A stretch of DNA of 64,000 nucleotides from Neurospora intermedia (lineage: Eukaryota > Ascomycota > Sordariomycetes > Sordariales > Sordariaceae). Below are positions 1 through 13,075 of the stretch, one piece after another (position 1 is the first letter of the stretch; each line of letters opens with the position of its first letter). Where the stretch lies: positions 744,001 to 808,000 of the forward strand of contig BTPP01000002.1 in assembly GCA_037102815.1 (NCBI GenBank), given 5' to 3'. The notes under the pieces were generated by a model that was not told where the DNA came from, made no database searches, and worked only from the letters and a program-made list of their open reading frames with translations. Both the position numbers and the translations under genes were made by a program.

Positions 1-1213
1 TTCTCTTCTCTTTTGCGCTTGACTGGCCGGTGGATGGCTCCGATAAATACGTCTCTGGCGAGGCGCGTCTTCGGGGTAAAGGCCTCGATACCGCTCCAAC
101 TATTCCGTTCGTTGATCGGTTCGTCAGGGGCGCGGAATGTACAATGTGACAATATGGAAGTCTCATCCATGCGATACCGTCGTCGTTCGTCGATAGTCTT
201 TCGTCGTTAGTCTGGTCGGTCGTCAATGAGGAGGTGGGATGTGGGATGTGGGATGTTAATGTGACGACATGTTTCAGGGTTGTTACCTCTACCTTCTCTG
301 TAAAGTAGTGTAGGAGTGTCACTTAGTCAGCGGCGGTCGGATGCCGGTCTGTACTCAGTGTAGGCGGGGGAAATCTTAGTCCCTATCTCCTACCCTATCT
401 TGGACCATCATTCTAACCAACAATTCCAACAGCAGGAAGTTAGTTCACGCTAAAACCCGTCCCGCGCACTATTACCGAACCTAGGACAAGGGTCCGTCGA
501 AAACCGTTAGACACCCACTAAAAGCCTGGACCTGGCACCCCAGCAAAACGTCGTAGCGCTAGCGTCAAAGTGACGCGGAACCTGAAACTCCGAAAGTCCC
601 AAGAAAGTTCCCCTTCACACTTCGGATGCAACATGTGAAAAGATGCCGAATGTCTGCGCTATGCTGAGATGTTTCAATATGGCATCAGGTTGAAGAAGAA
701 GAATGTTTACACTCGGGTAGACGGCTTGGGATCATTTGGGTTCACTGTTGGGATACCGGGTGGTCGTCCATGGCATTGATACCCGGACCGCGCCGCCGCC
801 ATCACCTACCATAGCTGATATTGACGGATTAGATCCGGAGCGTTTCTTTGATGTGGAGTTTCAGTGCCAAGCACAAGCATATACTGAGTACCTCTGGGAT
901 GTTGTGCAATGTTAGGAGCAATGATGATTTGATAAAAAAAAACGCCATGTAAATGCGGGGGAAAACAATCGCTATTTTGTCAATGTAGAAGGAGGAGAGA
1001 AGCGACCCATAGGTATCTGAAAGTAGTGGTAGCCAAAATGCCCAAGGCCAAAAACAGAGTAATATGAATGACCGCTCCAAACCTCCTTCCCGTTTGCCAT
1101 ATGGCTGGATATCCAAGAAACAGATAGAAAAAAGACACCAGATATCCATCATCACCACCGTGACAATTTGCCTCCTTTTGCTCCAAGCTTCAATCGCAAT
1201 TTCCCAAAACCAC
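1..1213. other. Left-edge intergenic region
   Basis: No supported gene. The only open frames are short or are shadows of the 3' flank of the neighbouring minus-strand gene. A small tandem repeat of GGGATGT lies near 234-254. The part next to 1213 is probably the 3' untranslated region of the gene at 1214-2465. Confidence 0.6.
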
Positions 1214-2465
1214 TCAAATCCTCGCCATCCCTCCCCTCTCCACCACCGCCCTCCTTTGCTTGTACTGCACAGCAAAATTGTACCTGACAAACGTCCCGTA
1301 GCCGTACGCCGCGATGCCAATCGCCAGCCACACACTCGTAATCACCAGGCCAACCGGGAAGATCATGATCTGCACGCCCGGCAACACAAAGGCCGTCGTG
1401 CCATTTTTCAGGCGAGCAATTTCGTCTTCGACCGCCAGCTGGGCTCTGTTGAAATCCGACAGGACGACTTCCTTGCTGAAGACACCAGCCACGAAAGCCG
1501 CTTCGTTGGAGGAGATGTTGGTGGACACGGTGGCGCCTTGCGGGTTGACGCCGGAGAGGGTGACGATGGGAAGGAGGAGGTGTTGGAGTTGGGCCCTGGC
1601 ATCCTGTTAGCATTGTGGAAAGTTGATTTGGGGCGTTCGATTAGGGTAAAGGAACGTACATGGTCATCTGACCAGTCATCTTGTCCGCATCAATCTTTCC
1701 CACTAACAGATACTGCTGTAGCAAAGTGGGATCACCATTCGACGGCAGATCCTGCACGACCGTCTGTCTCACGGCAAGTCTATTCGCCGCCTCGCCATCG
1801 CCGCTTCCTCCTACTCTTCCCACCGAAGCAGCACCAACCGCACCCGAAGAAGGCGAAGCAGTCTCGGCCTGGCTGGTAGTAGAAGCAGCCGCAGCCGCCG
1901 CTGCTCCCTGCGAAGCTGCGGCTGCTCCCTGCGAAGCTTGTGAAGCACCTGCCACGGGCTGATCAGGGTTCGCAGCCCTCACATTCGCCCCTGTAAACCG
2001 CAAGCCCACCGAAATCTTTTCCGGCGCGATCCCCGCGAAACTGTCTCTCGCATCACTGATTCTGAACAAGCGTAGATCCGCCTCAAACACGCCCGTCGAG
2101 TTGTCCAGCGCCGGCAGATTGTAGCATACGCATGTGCCCGACGGGTTACTCGCCTGTTTCAGCTGGCGGAGTGTGGAAATGCAGGCGGCGTTGACTTGGG
2201 CGTTCCAGGCCGTCATGTTAAGGGTGCCGTCGGCGGTGAAGATGGGGTCCTGCCCAACCGAGGAGGCGGACAGCTCTGCTTGTCGTTCTTCGAGAAAGCC
2301 CCGGCGCAGGAGGTAGGAACCCATAATTTCTTCCATGCGTCGGTGGTAGGCGGGCGAGTCGCGCGTCATGCCTTCGACGATGAGGGCGCCGAGGCCGCCG
2401 GCTTGGACGGCGGGGGCCATCGCCAGGAGGGCGGCGAGGAGGGTTGTTGGTTGCCAGAGCATCAT
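1214..2465 (-). CDS. Predicted secretory/type I membrane protein, function unknown
   Basis: Two exons, 2465-1660 and 1595-1214, give a 395-residue protein. The intron uses GTACGT and ends in GATGCCAG shortly after a GCTAAC branch site; a competing join nearer the branch site is also in frame but places the AG too close. Residues 1-22 form a signal peptide (MMLWQPTTLLAALLAMAPAV start). Residues 90-165 hold the most structured part with Cys95, Cys112 and Cys114. Residues 172-225 are Ala/Gln/Ser/Gly-rich and probably disordered. About residues 330-370 make a hydrophobic helix (VLPGVQIMIFPVGLVITSVW), followed by a short basic tail. The layout fits a type I membrane protein with its bulk in the lumen or outside the cell. 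I do not recognise the family; it reads like a conserved ascomycete protein. The start is the first ATG, directly before the signal peptide. Confidence 0.85.
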
Positions 2466-5400
2466 GGCAGTGGGTATCGATATTAAGTGGTGGTGTAAAT
2501 ATTAGTTCCGCCCAGCGGAGTGTCCGAAGAGAAAGTGCTCGCGCGGTCCGGTTGCTGTCGTATTCGCGGCCAACTCGAGTTATTCTGTTGATAGGTAGAG
2601 GCTCAATGATGGGTTGCTTCTGGGTTGGGCACCCGTAGATCAGAGGCCAGCCCTACGTCCGATATGGATGGGATTGTCGATCAGTGAGCACTAAAGGTGG
2701 TAAAAAATTGTAACTGAATGGAGGGACCAGCCCAGTTGGTGAAGAGAACGTCTACCTTCTCGATTGAGAAGCACGGGCGCCGCCGTGAGAATCGTATAAT
2801 TAAACTGATGGCCACTCAAGAACAGGCAAGAAAGAGAAGATGGGAAATTACATCGGGTGAGTTAGACAGAATTGGAAAGCAGCACGCGGTAACTAAAAAT
2901 GAGGTGGCATGGTTGTCATGGGTTGGTAAGGGACTTTGGAGCCGGAGACGTCCAAACTCGCAATGTTCAATATGGGGTCATGGTCTGACCACTTGTCGGA
3001 GCCATGAGGGTAGGGGCCGGAGATGGAACAAGGAGGGGGCTGACGGGTTAGGCTTGAGGGATGCCAGAGGTAAGCAGCCGACAATATAGGCCCAGGAACT
3101 ACCATGGACGTGGTGTTGTTGCGAAGGGGCATCGCGTGGCATGGTGGTGGAGTGAGGCAGCATCGCCGTCCGGATGAGCCCCTGGGCGCTCCAGGATCAA
3201 CTATGTCTGACATGACATGGCTGGGCGCAGTGAGCCTCCAATGAGGTGGGATATCCCAACCTGTGAGCGGCTGAGCGCCAAAGGTATAAGTCGTTCTGGA
3301 CCAATGATGTTCCTTCTTCAGACCCAAACCGAGACCACGGAAGGGTCAAATGACAGCGTACAAAGGCCTTTTGACCTTTGAGATCAACACCGACATCAAC
3401 AGAGGGAGAACAGGGGTCAGACAAGGCAATTGTTCGATATGGGTCGAGAACAAATCAACAAGAGGGACATTGCTCCGTGCAACGTAGCTCTCGGTTGACT
3501 TTGACCAGGGGCAGGGCAGCACTGCTCATAGCCATGATCACATGGTGTCCCAGGAGGGAAAGAAAACAAGACCAAAAAGTCAATGAATGACAATGTTGCA
3601 ACAGCAAAGACCCAAACGTCCAAGACCTTGGAGGGACCGGGCCGGTGTCGTGAGAGGGGTCCGTGGGGTTTCTTGAGGCGCAATACGTTGCATCATAACG
3701 CCGCCCGTTGGGATCCGGATGACTATGTACCAGATCGATGCTGGCGGGACAAGGGACTGTCCGTTTTTGGTGATGAAAAAGGCCATGGATTTGTCCTTCG
3801 TTGGAGATGCACTTGCGGTCAAAACCCATCTTGCTGACTTGCTCATGAACCGAGAGAAAAAGCGACAAGGTCGGATCCCATGACAACAATCGGGGTTGCT
3901 GCCACCATCACACAACGAACAGACATCATCTGAGTCGGGAGGTGAGGTCGTGAGTCGAGCAAGGGGAAGAGAGAGGCGGGGAAATCTGGATCGCAAATCC
4001 GTCAGCCGCCTGAATCTGAAACAGTGCAAGAGAAATTGACTTTTTTCCTCGGCAGAAAAAAAGGTCCGAGCGCTTACAGCGGAACAACGTGAAGCCACCA
4101 TAAAGCCACTATGGCGCCACATCAGAAAGTGACAAGCCACGACTGGCAACTGCTGGCGGGTGTGGAGCAGCAGCCGTCAGTCCGTCGCAACAGACGGAAC
4201 TCGAGACATCGATTGAAGTGAAAGAGATATTAAAATACTCTGGTCAGCGAGGAAGATACTATGGCGGGAACTTGGCAATGCAGTCAACCCTCTGATTCTG
4301 TCCCATTCTTCAGTTGTGAATTCATGCCGGGCAGGTAGATGCAGATGCTGCTTTGCCTGAATTGTATGTATGTACCTTGTACCTTGGTGTCACAACTTGA
4401 ACCGGCAATCCCCCATCCGTGCAACCGCCCAAAAACCTGCATCAAGTTACAGCGCTTCCCGCGATCGACGGTCGCCATTCAGCGGGAAGCTATCCATTGC
4501 CTAAATTAGCTTTGCAAGTTCGGCGCTTACACCACCTCCGTCGAAAATCAATCAACATCCTGTCCAACGATCTCCCGCCCATCAGATCCTATTCCCTACC
4601 ACGGGCATGTACTACTGTAGTGTAGCTAGGTATTTCCTGTCATTTCAACATTTCCATCAAGACGCAAGATTCCCGCCTGCACATTTTGCGATCGAACCAA
4701 ACCAAACCAACACACCATCTGGGCGGTGCAGTAGATTGGTTGCCATGAAGGGGGTGTAGCACTTAACGCCGCCAAAGTGTATGCGGCTGAACTCCAAACA
4801 TCAACGACAGAACAATTCTGGGGTGAAAATGGCTGCGGTCTCTGATTTCACTGTAACTCATGTCCCATTACTCTTTTGGAAGCAATCGATTTCTCTTTGC
4901 TCCTTTCAACAGCTGTCTTTGAAAGTCGGTGTTGTCGTTTGCAGAGAACAAACTACATCCGCCGCACCGGCATCCGCTCATTCAGATACTTCCATCCCGA
5001 TTCCATCATCGTGAAATAAACCCCCAATCTCGTTGGTACTTAATCAGCAAGCCCAACCTTCAAGCTCCGCCATTCTTGTCATGGCATCCCGTTCTACCAT
5101 TCATCAAGCGCAAACTGAGACAGCCCAGCTCCTGACATTGTAAACGTTTGCCATTCCTCCCGTCATTGTCACTGCCTTCCACCCATTCCGTGCATTTCCC
5201 GAGCACATGCATCACACGTTCTTGATTACTAACGCTGATGACTAAATTGACCGTGTCATCAGTGTTGTTAAGCCGCAAGTACGCTAGTTTTCTTGTTGAC
5301 ATTTTGGTAGGGATTGTAATGATGAGGAAGGCGTTGTTGTCCTTACAGAGCCCGATGGGGAGGTTGAGAAGGGTATCACTTGATATGCTGAGATGGTGAG

Positions 5401-8186
5401 TACGTTCTGTGAAGGCAGGGGGGTGGTTGCCGTCGGCATCGCTGAGATGGGGGCCGAGACGAACTGTCAGATCGACCCGGTCAAGATCCTCAACATGCGG
5501 ATGGCTTCGTCTTTGACGCGGCGGGGGTCAACCCTCCAGTTGCGGATAGCGGCGATGAAAAACATCTTGGTCGAAGGCTTTTTGCATGTAGTTGATGACG
5601 TGTTTGACGTATTGGTTAGTTGAGATCCACTGGATGCTCTAGTGATATGGTGCTTTCTAACGAGCTGACGGTGCGAATGTTGTGTTCGAGGAGGGTTGTG
5701 AAGGATCGTGAACAGGAACAAGTTGAGGCCACCAAAAACCCCAAGATGTAGGTATACTCACGAGCAGCTATCGTGAAGAGTTGCGTCATCGTCTCAGATA
5801 CTATCGTGAGTCAATAAGACCCCCACCATTGCTTTCCAATTTGTTAGCTTTGCGTCGGGATGAAGCAGGTTATCCACTAAATGAACCTATCGTGATCCAT
5901 TTCAGCGTGTCAAGATGCCTCGAAAGTGCTGCCAAGAGGTTTCTTATCTGTGTTGAACACCTTGGCGGCCAGCTCTCGGTCCCGAGGGTCGACCTGGAGA
6001 AGAGACGGAAGGAAGGTGAGGGGTGGCACGTGATGCCGATGGCTCACGGTGAGCTTCTACCTGTCCATTGCGGCGGTCTCGAGCCCGAACCTGCAGTGAC
6101 TGCGAAGAGGGGATACAAAGGTATCTTAGAATGGAACTCGAGGCATCCGCTCATCGTTGACAGCACTCACTCAGCGCGGATTGCTCATGACGCAAAAGGA
6201 GTTCCCGTCATGTGACGATGTGCTCAGTCACCGCCAACAATGTACGCAAAGGATCTGATCAGACCACTTTTCTCAGCCCTATGAGATCCGTATGGATTGC
6301 TGATCGTGGTTTGGAGTCATGGAATGTTCTGTGTCAAAAAAAGATGGCGGTCAAGAGATTCCCTTGTGTAGAGGTAGTCATCTTGGTGGATGTCGCGGGC
6401 TGTGTTGGAGTTTCCATAAATGTCCGATGGAGACAATGACGGATGGTCAGCACGGACCAGGTTCTGGTGCCAGCGGCATCAACCAATGGATAAGCGCAGA
6501 ACAAATTAAAGTTATCGCCAATGCCAGGAACTAGGGGTCGACTCGTCAGAAAGCGCTAGTGTCAGTTACGAAATTTACCGTCAGGGTAATGAAAAAATGC
6601 TATCACTGACCACACGTGATCTCAAACGTGACTACCTTTTTCCTTGTCAGGGCGCACAAGCTTAGCGCAATAGCTAAGGAGCGGCTAAGGAGGGAGTGGT
6701 GCACGGACTTGAGCACGGTCCCTGTACGGTCAGTCAGACTCTGTATCGTAAGGGAAATGAAAGAATGCCATTTTTACCGTTCCTATCGACCACTACCAGG
6801 AACAGCCAGCAAATAGCGGGGCTTCTCGGAGGGTCTCGGCAAGTAAGTGCGAACAACGAATGCATCCCGAACTTTCAGTTTTTTGGCAACAACAACAATT
6901 CCATGTTCGTTACGATGCAGAGAAGGAGCTGCCAAGGAACTGAATGATGACTGGACACTCACAACATCTGGTCCTTCCAAGTTGAGTTGAGATGCCCAAG
7001 AACACGAAGAAGTAGTTTGGGCAGCTACCTCGATGTAGTTCGCAATTGCCATTTCAATTGTTATCAAAGTGAAATCCATCGAATTCCATCCCCTCCTCCC
7101 GTCTTCTCTCGTCTCTTCATTCTATTTTCTGTCTGTTTCCATTCTTGTCGCATTTCGCATTGCCAGCTTCACTGTGGCGGATGGGTCTCCAAGATTGCTG
7201 ATCGGAACAAACGGGAAAACAGCGACCGCGCGGTTCTCGCTGCCATGAGAACGCGAGCTCGCTGTTGACTCAGGGGGTTTCGTTCCGTTGCTCCGAGACC
7301 TCCCGACTTTCATCTGCCAAATGTCAGGGTAGACAAACCACCACCAACTTGACTACCCTGCAATCTCTCAGAAGTCGAGACGTCAGTTGGAAAGCCAAAG
7401 GCTCAATGGCCATGTGTACCAACAGCTCAAACCATCTCTGCTTCTTTTACGAGAAATCACCCTGATGCCCAACATCACATGGCTCAGCCCTTTAGCGACA
7501 TCAAAATCATGCCAAGGTCTGAGGCTGAATACAGACAACGCCCAAATGACGATGATCGCCATGCGAGCTTGTCGTCGTCCCGGCACATTCACATGGGTCA
7601 TCCCTTTCCCTCCTCCACCCGTTCCACTCCTTCCATAGCACTCCCGAACATCCCGAGTTCCCACTTCAAGCCAACTGTCAAGTGTCAAACTGTTGTTCGC
7701 TGACGCCTTCACAAGCTTCCACCAATCGACTTTCACATGTTTCAGCGAGCCTGGACTTCTGGAAACCACCCAGTCACCACTCCCCGAGACACACCAAGAT
7801 TGTTGACAGTTGATTGTCGGAGGAGATAACCAAGTGGCGGTAGACCAAGGCAGGGAGGCCTGGATCACACTCGCTACTATGACCCAGACCTCGACTTTGT
7901 CACAGCCCTGGTTGCCTTGGCACGTATCAACATACCTACTCTTCGACCGCCGCCAACACCGATGACCCCTCCCAGATCTTGGAGCATGTTTCCCGGAATA
8001 AACCATCTGATAGGGCTAAGGGATGTCATCTCTAGGCGACACCGGGCGAGGCCCTTCATAGGCGGTATCAGTGGAAATACAGCACTCTAACCGTTCATTT
8101 CGTCCTTTCGGGTTTCCACATGCGACCCAGTCTTCATGAATCATATCCCACCCCGGCCTCTTTTCGTTTCCAGACACCCTCCGTCA
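2466..8186. other. Gene-poor intergenic stretch
   Basis: About 5.7 kb with no convincing gene. Open frames of 100-207 codons occur on both strands (for example 3580-4149 and 7383-8006, both minus) but lack splice logic, family motifs or coding-like composition. Near 5.5-6.0 kb the minus strand has short protein-like stretches in shifting frames (for example AAKVFNTDKKPLGSTFEAS near 5.95 kb), which may be remnants of an old gene. At 6578-6780 two similar segments about 160 bp apart share a diverged GGGAAATGAAAGAATGC-like core, suggesting an old local duplication. Confidence 0.5.
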
Positions 8187-8199
8187 CGGCGATCCTCGG
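8187..8199 (+). promoter_or_regulatory. CGG-N7-CGG site, like the alternative oxidase induction motif
   Basis: CGG at 8187-8189 and CGG at 8197-8199 are separated by exactly seven bases (CGATCCT), 235 bp upstream of the alternative oxidase ATG. Two CGG triplets seven bases apart are the described alternative oxidase induction motif of Neurospora aod-1, bound by the zinc-cluster activators AOD2 and AOD5. The spacing match is seen directly; function here is inferred, and a chance match within a few hundred bases is possible. Confidence 0.45.
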
Positions 8200-8310
8200 C
8201 TGTGCCCTATTTTTGTCATAGCTCCATCGCGTCGCGATTCAGATTCAGGTGAATATGGATCTTCAGGGTGTTGGAGCTGTTGTCCAGTGTTTCGGCCCAT
8301 GGCTCATCTG

Positions 8311-8317
8311 TATAAAG
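8311..8317 (+). promoter_or_regulatory. TATA box of the alternative oxidase gene
   Basis: TATAAAG, 117 bp before the ATG at 8434, a usual distance for a fungal core promoter with a short leader. Confidence 0.55.
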
Positions 8318-8433
8318 CTTGTGGCACATCTTCTCCCCTACCTCGCCATGTCCCTTGAGAGCTTGATAGAGTGAGACGTCTTCTCAAACACAGTCATTCG
8401 TTCTTCTGTCGGAAACTCACAGCATCCGCAACC

Positions 8434-9719
8434 ATGGCTCATCGTCTTCCAGACTGCTCCAAGCTGCGGCTCTTCAGCACCAAGGGCGTGTCTGTTGGCT
8501 CGTCCTTCTTCACCCCAGCGCCTCTTGTCGGCTACGCTGCTCTTCGCCATCCTCGCGCCATCTCGACAAGCAACACCTCTAAGAAGCCGGCTGTCGCCAT
8601 CCCTACCGGCCCTGTCTCTCCTCTCGTTCCTGCAACTCATGTTGGCACTTCTTCGGCTTCAACTTCGGAGGTTAGGGATGGAAATGCCTTTGCCACTCTG
8701 CCGCTCACATGGCCCCACGACGGTTGGAAGGAAAACGTTCTCTTGAATGTGGTTCCCAGCCATCGCGAGCCTAGGACTTTCGGTGACTGGGTGGCTTGGA
8801 AGATTGTCCGCACATGCAGGTATGTGAGACGTCCAAAAGTTCTGGTCGCTCATTGCTAACCAATCCTACCCAGATTCTGGATGGATCTCGTCACAGGCAT
8901 GCGTCCTGAGCAACAGGTCGACTCCAAGAATCCCACAACTGCTTTGGCTGCCAGCAAGCCCCTGACTGAGCGCCAATGGGTAAGTTCATCCCCCGACTAT
9001 CCGACCTCGTGCCATGCTAACGACACTAGCTCGTCCGCTTCATCTTCCTCGAGTCAATTGCTGGTGTTCCTGGCATGGTTGCCGGGGGCTTGCGCCACCT
9101 CCAGTCCATTCGCCGTTTCAAGCCTGACCAGGGCTGGATCAAGTCTCTTCTCGAGGAGTCCTACAATGAGAGAATGCACCTCCTCACCTTTCTCGAGATG
9201 TACAAGCCCGGCTGGTTCATGAGACTCGTCGTGCTCGGTGCTCAGGGTGTCTTCTACAACGCCATGTTCATCTCGTACCTCCTCTCTCCCAAGATCTGCC
9301 ACCGCTTTGTCGGCTACCTCGAGGAAGAGGCTGTTCACACTTACACCCGCTGCTTGCTTGAACTTGACCATGGCTGCCTCAAGAGGTGGTCTGACCCCAA
9401 CTTCCGCATCCCTGACATTGCTGTTCGCTACTGGAACATGCCCGAGGGCCACAGGACCATGAAGGACCTCATCCTCTACGTTAGAGTAAGTTTCGTCAGC
9501 ACTTCTGCAAGCTCGTTCTATGCTAACATATTACAGGCTGACGAGGCTTCCCACCGTGGCGTCAACCACACATTCGGCAACCTCGACCAGGTCACTGACC
9601 CCAACCCCTTCATGGAGTGCCCCGGTGGTGGAGTCGTCAAGGCCTTCCCCAAGCACCTCTCCGTCACCAGGCCGGCTGGTCTGGAGCGTGAGGAGGTCGT
9701 CAGCAAGGAGACCCACTAA
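8434..9719 (+). CDS. aod-3: Alternative oxidase, mitochondrial (aod-3 type)
   Basis: Four exons, 8434-8819, 8874-8979, 9030-9485 and 9537-9719, encode 376 residues; all introns are 50-54 bp with canonical GT-AG ends. The enzyme is a non-proton-pumping ubiquinol oxidase of the inner mitochondrial membrane that passes electrons from ubiquinol to oxygen, bypassing complexes III and IV. The N-terminus is basic and Ser/Thr-rich, as expected for a mitochondrial presequence. The di-iron ligands of the family are present: Glu172 ([10 protein letters not shown]), Glu211 and His214 (NERMHLL), the Glu262-264 run (LEEEAVHTY), and Glu319/His322 ([10 protein letters not shown]). The sequence resembles Neurospora AOD-1 through the core but differs clearly at both ends, so I call it the second paralogue, aod-3. 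The start ATG sits in a strong ACCATGG context; codons upstream in frame lack an ATG. As I recall, the N. crassa paralogue shows little detectable expression. Confidence 0.93.
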
Positions 9720-12565
9720 ACACCCAGCGCCACAAATGAAGATATCTTCTTGAAGCCGCAAGGCGACGCACAACTGTCCCTTCTTCCTCGGCTTGGAGAG
9801 GACTCAGTGGACCACCAGCCCCTGTATTTCCTTGTTCCTTCCATCCGGGACCTGGTGGAGTAAGAAGACACAGTCTGAGGATATGCCCAGGTCTTCTTAC
9901 TGCTCGATTACGGATTACGGCCACAGACTGGCCCCATTTTGTTAATGTCTTTCTTTCTTTTTCTTTTTTTTCTCTCTCTTTTCTCCTTTGGGTCTTAGAT
10001 GGAGTTTGGCGATCAATCACGCAATTACGCGAGCATTTGCATTTCTTTAGTTTTCACACTTTGGTTTGGGGAAGCTCGGATGCTTCGGATAGACGGAAAG
10101 ATGGACAGGGGGCATTTTGGATAGAGCGCCCCCTTTTTTGGGCAGCTATGGTTCTAAACATGTTGAGTTAGACTCCACTGCAAATACACTGGACATGATT
10201 CATTTCCATGTTACACGCGGACCCCTATCTTGGTGCAGCACTACCTCTACGTACCCTGCTTATCACAGGATTCGGACGTCGTCACAACTTGATAATTGGA
10301 GAAGAGCATGTCCACTTTGTATACATCTCCCATGCAACAGGATAGGTACCGAACGTTCCACCAACTGGAGAACAGTGGAGTGTGATAAGCACAAGAGGAG
10401 TGGAAAAGTTGACGTCAGTGATATCATTTTCCCGTCGTTGATGTCAACGAGGCTTATCGAGTCATCACAAGTAGAAGTGAGTGTCTTCAAGTTTCCGTGC
10501 CACCGGCTGCTCTCGAGGATGTACCGAGCCACCGAGCCATCGAACCATCGAAGGTTCCATTAGATAGTACCTTACCTTCCTCCCGCGAGATATCACAAAC
10601 AATACCTCGACCACTGGCATAGCCACTGCCTACCTATCTCTACCTACCTATAGGTACCCTAAATTTCATCATTGCAGAGACGAGCCTCTGCTCTCTGCCC
10701 TCGGCCATTTATCTTCAAAGCCCCACACCTGAGCTTACTACCGCTTCCCAAGCTTCGTACAAATACTTCTGTGTCCGGCAAGTTTCTCTGCGCTACATCC
10801 AGTCCCCAACCACCTTCGGACACCCGTCACAACCTCTCCAGTCGAAACGACCCAGACTCTCACTAAACGTGACCCAAAGGCCAAAAGGTCTTTGCGCGTC
10901 ACAAGGCGAAGATGCGATGGACGAGTTCAAGAAGGATCTAGTCTGGAAGCCCCCAGCACAGCACAGCGCGTACAACCCAGCCTGGAAGAGTACAGCGTGT
11001 ACAACCTAACCTGGAAAGCAAAACGGAATGCCAAATATAGGTAGGTACTTAAGGAAGCGAACGAAGACGCCATGGATGCCGTAGGTGCTGAGTGATGTTG
11101 AGAGAAAAGAGAGAAGAGTATATTCTTCGGACCACTCTTCGTTTGCCCGAAGATGGGATACCTAGATGTACACGAAGGATTGGAGCATTTATTCGTTCTC
11201 GACGAACGGGAACCCAAGCTCCTGTCAACCGCTTTCATGAGGTTGTATCTTGCCTATGTAATGGTCAGGTGGTCTTTCCATCTTCCGGCATCCCTCCTAT
11301 GGAGGTTCACCGGGTACACTTGCAGCATGGCAAGCGGCTCGCCGGCAGAGTAGAGGCATTAACCAACAAATGTCTCGTGTTGGTCACGGAGCAACCAGAG
11401 GACGCGGCCACTACCTCTACCTCCCAGCACGATTCAGACGTCAACCTGACCTTTCTTCCCCAACAAACACAGATCAGACACCCGCTCAAGACATCACATC
11501 ATCATCATGTCTTCCAGCAACCGCACTTCTTCCAACAACAAGGCTCAGGCCACCTCAGGCAACAACAACACAGGCAGATCCGACAAAGCTGAGGGCAAAA
11601 GGCCTCAGACTGCTTCAAGCCAGAACAACGCAGCCAGATCCGGCAAAGCTAACGGCAAGCAACCCCAGCAGCCTGCTCCTACTCGCGGCCTTTAATTTTC
11701 ACGCGGCCATGGTACAGTGCAGATCCTCAACCACCTTGACAAGCGGGCAATTATACCATCGTCAAGCTTTCGATTCAAATGGACTAAGGAAGCTCTCGCA
11801 ATGACGCTCAACTGGAACATTATCGATCGAATGCCTCGACCAAACACAAATGCTGCGCCTAAACTAATGAAGACTGTGTCCCAAGGCTTCACTGATAAGC
11901 ATGTTCAGGATTGTTGGGGATCATTTCCTGGTTCGTTGATTATACCTTTGGCGCAGACGATCCCCCCAGAGGCCTTGGCCCTGTCCTCGTACAAGGACTT
12001 CAATTCCTTGCGCAGGACGTGCATGCCTGGAACCTCCTCCAGATCGACAATATGATCAGTCGCGAAGAGGTGCATGTGGCGTCCAGCCGGGAATCGGCGC
12101 TCTCACAAAACCTTAGCGCCGCGTTCCGGGGCAAAAAGCGTGCGGGCTAAGACCGCCGAAACTGTCTGCTTGAAGATATTCCATTAGCATGGTCTGATCT
12201 TTGCCGGATAAAACACTCGTCGTCCTAATCATATCAGGTCGACAACGAATTATCTCAAGAGATCAAAGGCGAAGTGCCCATTTCGTCCGAAGTAGGTACG
12301 AAATGCCAAAAGCCTGAATAAAGAGTCGCAGGATCCTCTCCTTCTTGGCACGCCCCTAGATAATTAGGGAGAACGATGTTAGAGGTATGAGGGTCAATAG
12401 AGGGATGAACACTCCGCTGCGCCTGCCGAACGGCACGATGACTTACCCATCGTCCAAAATACCGTCTCAGTCATCACTGCACTTCCCAGGTACCTCTAGA
12501 GGTATGTTCTGTCCCAGTCTCTTTCTTCCTCCAAGTTGCCCTGGCAATAATGTCTATAGCTCTGC
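9720..12565. other. Intergenic region with possible small ORF
   Basis: No clear gene. Directly downstream of the alternative oxidase is a T-rich stretch (9950-9980), likely 3' UTR. One candidate is a 62-codon frame at 11507-11695 starting MSSSNRTSSNNKAQ, rich in Ser, Asn, Gln and Lys, after an ATG in a plausible context. Around 11717-12150 two overlapping frames give protein-like stretches (for example KRAIIPSSSFRFKWTKEALA), which together look like decayed coding sequence continuing into the relic at 12566. Confidence 0.35.
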
Positions 12566-13075
12566 AGGCAAGAGGGCAAGCTTTATTTCGGGCCTGACCC
12601 TGCGTTGCGCCTGGACAAGTACTGTCTAGACACCTGCATCAAGAGGCTCTCCGCCCAATGGGAGACCCCACGGCTCGTTACCACACAGGTGAACAACGAG
12701 GATTTTCCCCTGTTCTATCCGGAAAATGACGCGACAAGCCAATATATCGCAGAAGCCTCTAGTATGGTCGATCGTGTCACACAGCTCACCCAGGACCCCA
12801 AGGCCTCTTAGGAGGAGACCCAGAACCTGGTGCAGTCCGAGATGCAAAGCAACGCCCAGATCAAAAACCTAATCCACCGCAGTCACCCGCTGAGTCGCGT
12901 TTATACAGACAGCGACTTGATTGTTCGTGGCACCCAGGCGCTGGCGAGGCCAGTCGACGTCTCGAGAGTTATGAAGTTCTTCAGCTCTCTTGGCGCCCAC
13001 AAGGATGCGTCGCTTTCCACAGTGCTCGGCCTCAGATGCAGTTGCTGCGAGGACCGCCGCGGTAATTTGGGGTAA
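12566..13075 (+). pseudogene. Coding relic with an internal stop, unknown family
   Basis: A frame of about 170 codons reads through coherent, hydrophilic protein sequence (for example LYFGPDPALRLDKYCLD and ARPVDVSRVMKFFSSLGAHK) broken by a single TAG at 12809-12811. The same frame continues on both sides of the stop, with an acidic, Gln-rich helix-like region spanning it. The TAG could come from CAG by a CpA to TpA change, the type made by RIP. A possible intron (GTATGT near 12503 to CTGCAG at 12567) would precede it. I do not recognise the family. A pseudogene is the simplest reading; a sequencing difference or a still unmodelled intron are alternatives. Confidence 0.4.

Noticed and set aside
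829-1335. Minus-strand open frame of 168 codons
   Set aside because: Overlaps the last exon of the membrane protein gene in another frame and runs into its 3' flank.
3580-4149. Minus-strand open frame of 189 codons
   Set aside because: No motif and no good start context; overlapping frames of similar length are open on both strands.
7383-8006. Minus-strand open frame of 207 codons upstream of the alternative oxidase gene
   Set aside because: Trp/Ser/Arg-rich composition, no motif and no splice or promoter context; likely chance in GC-rich upstream DNA.
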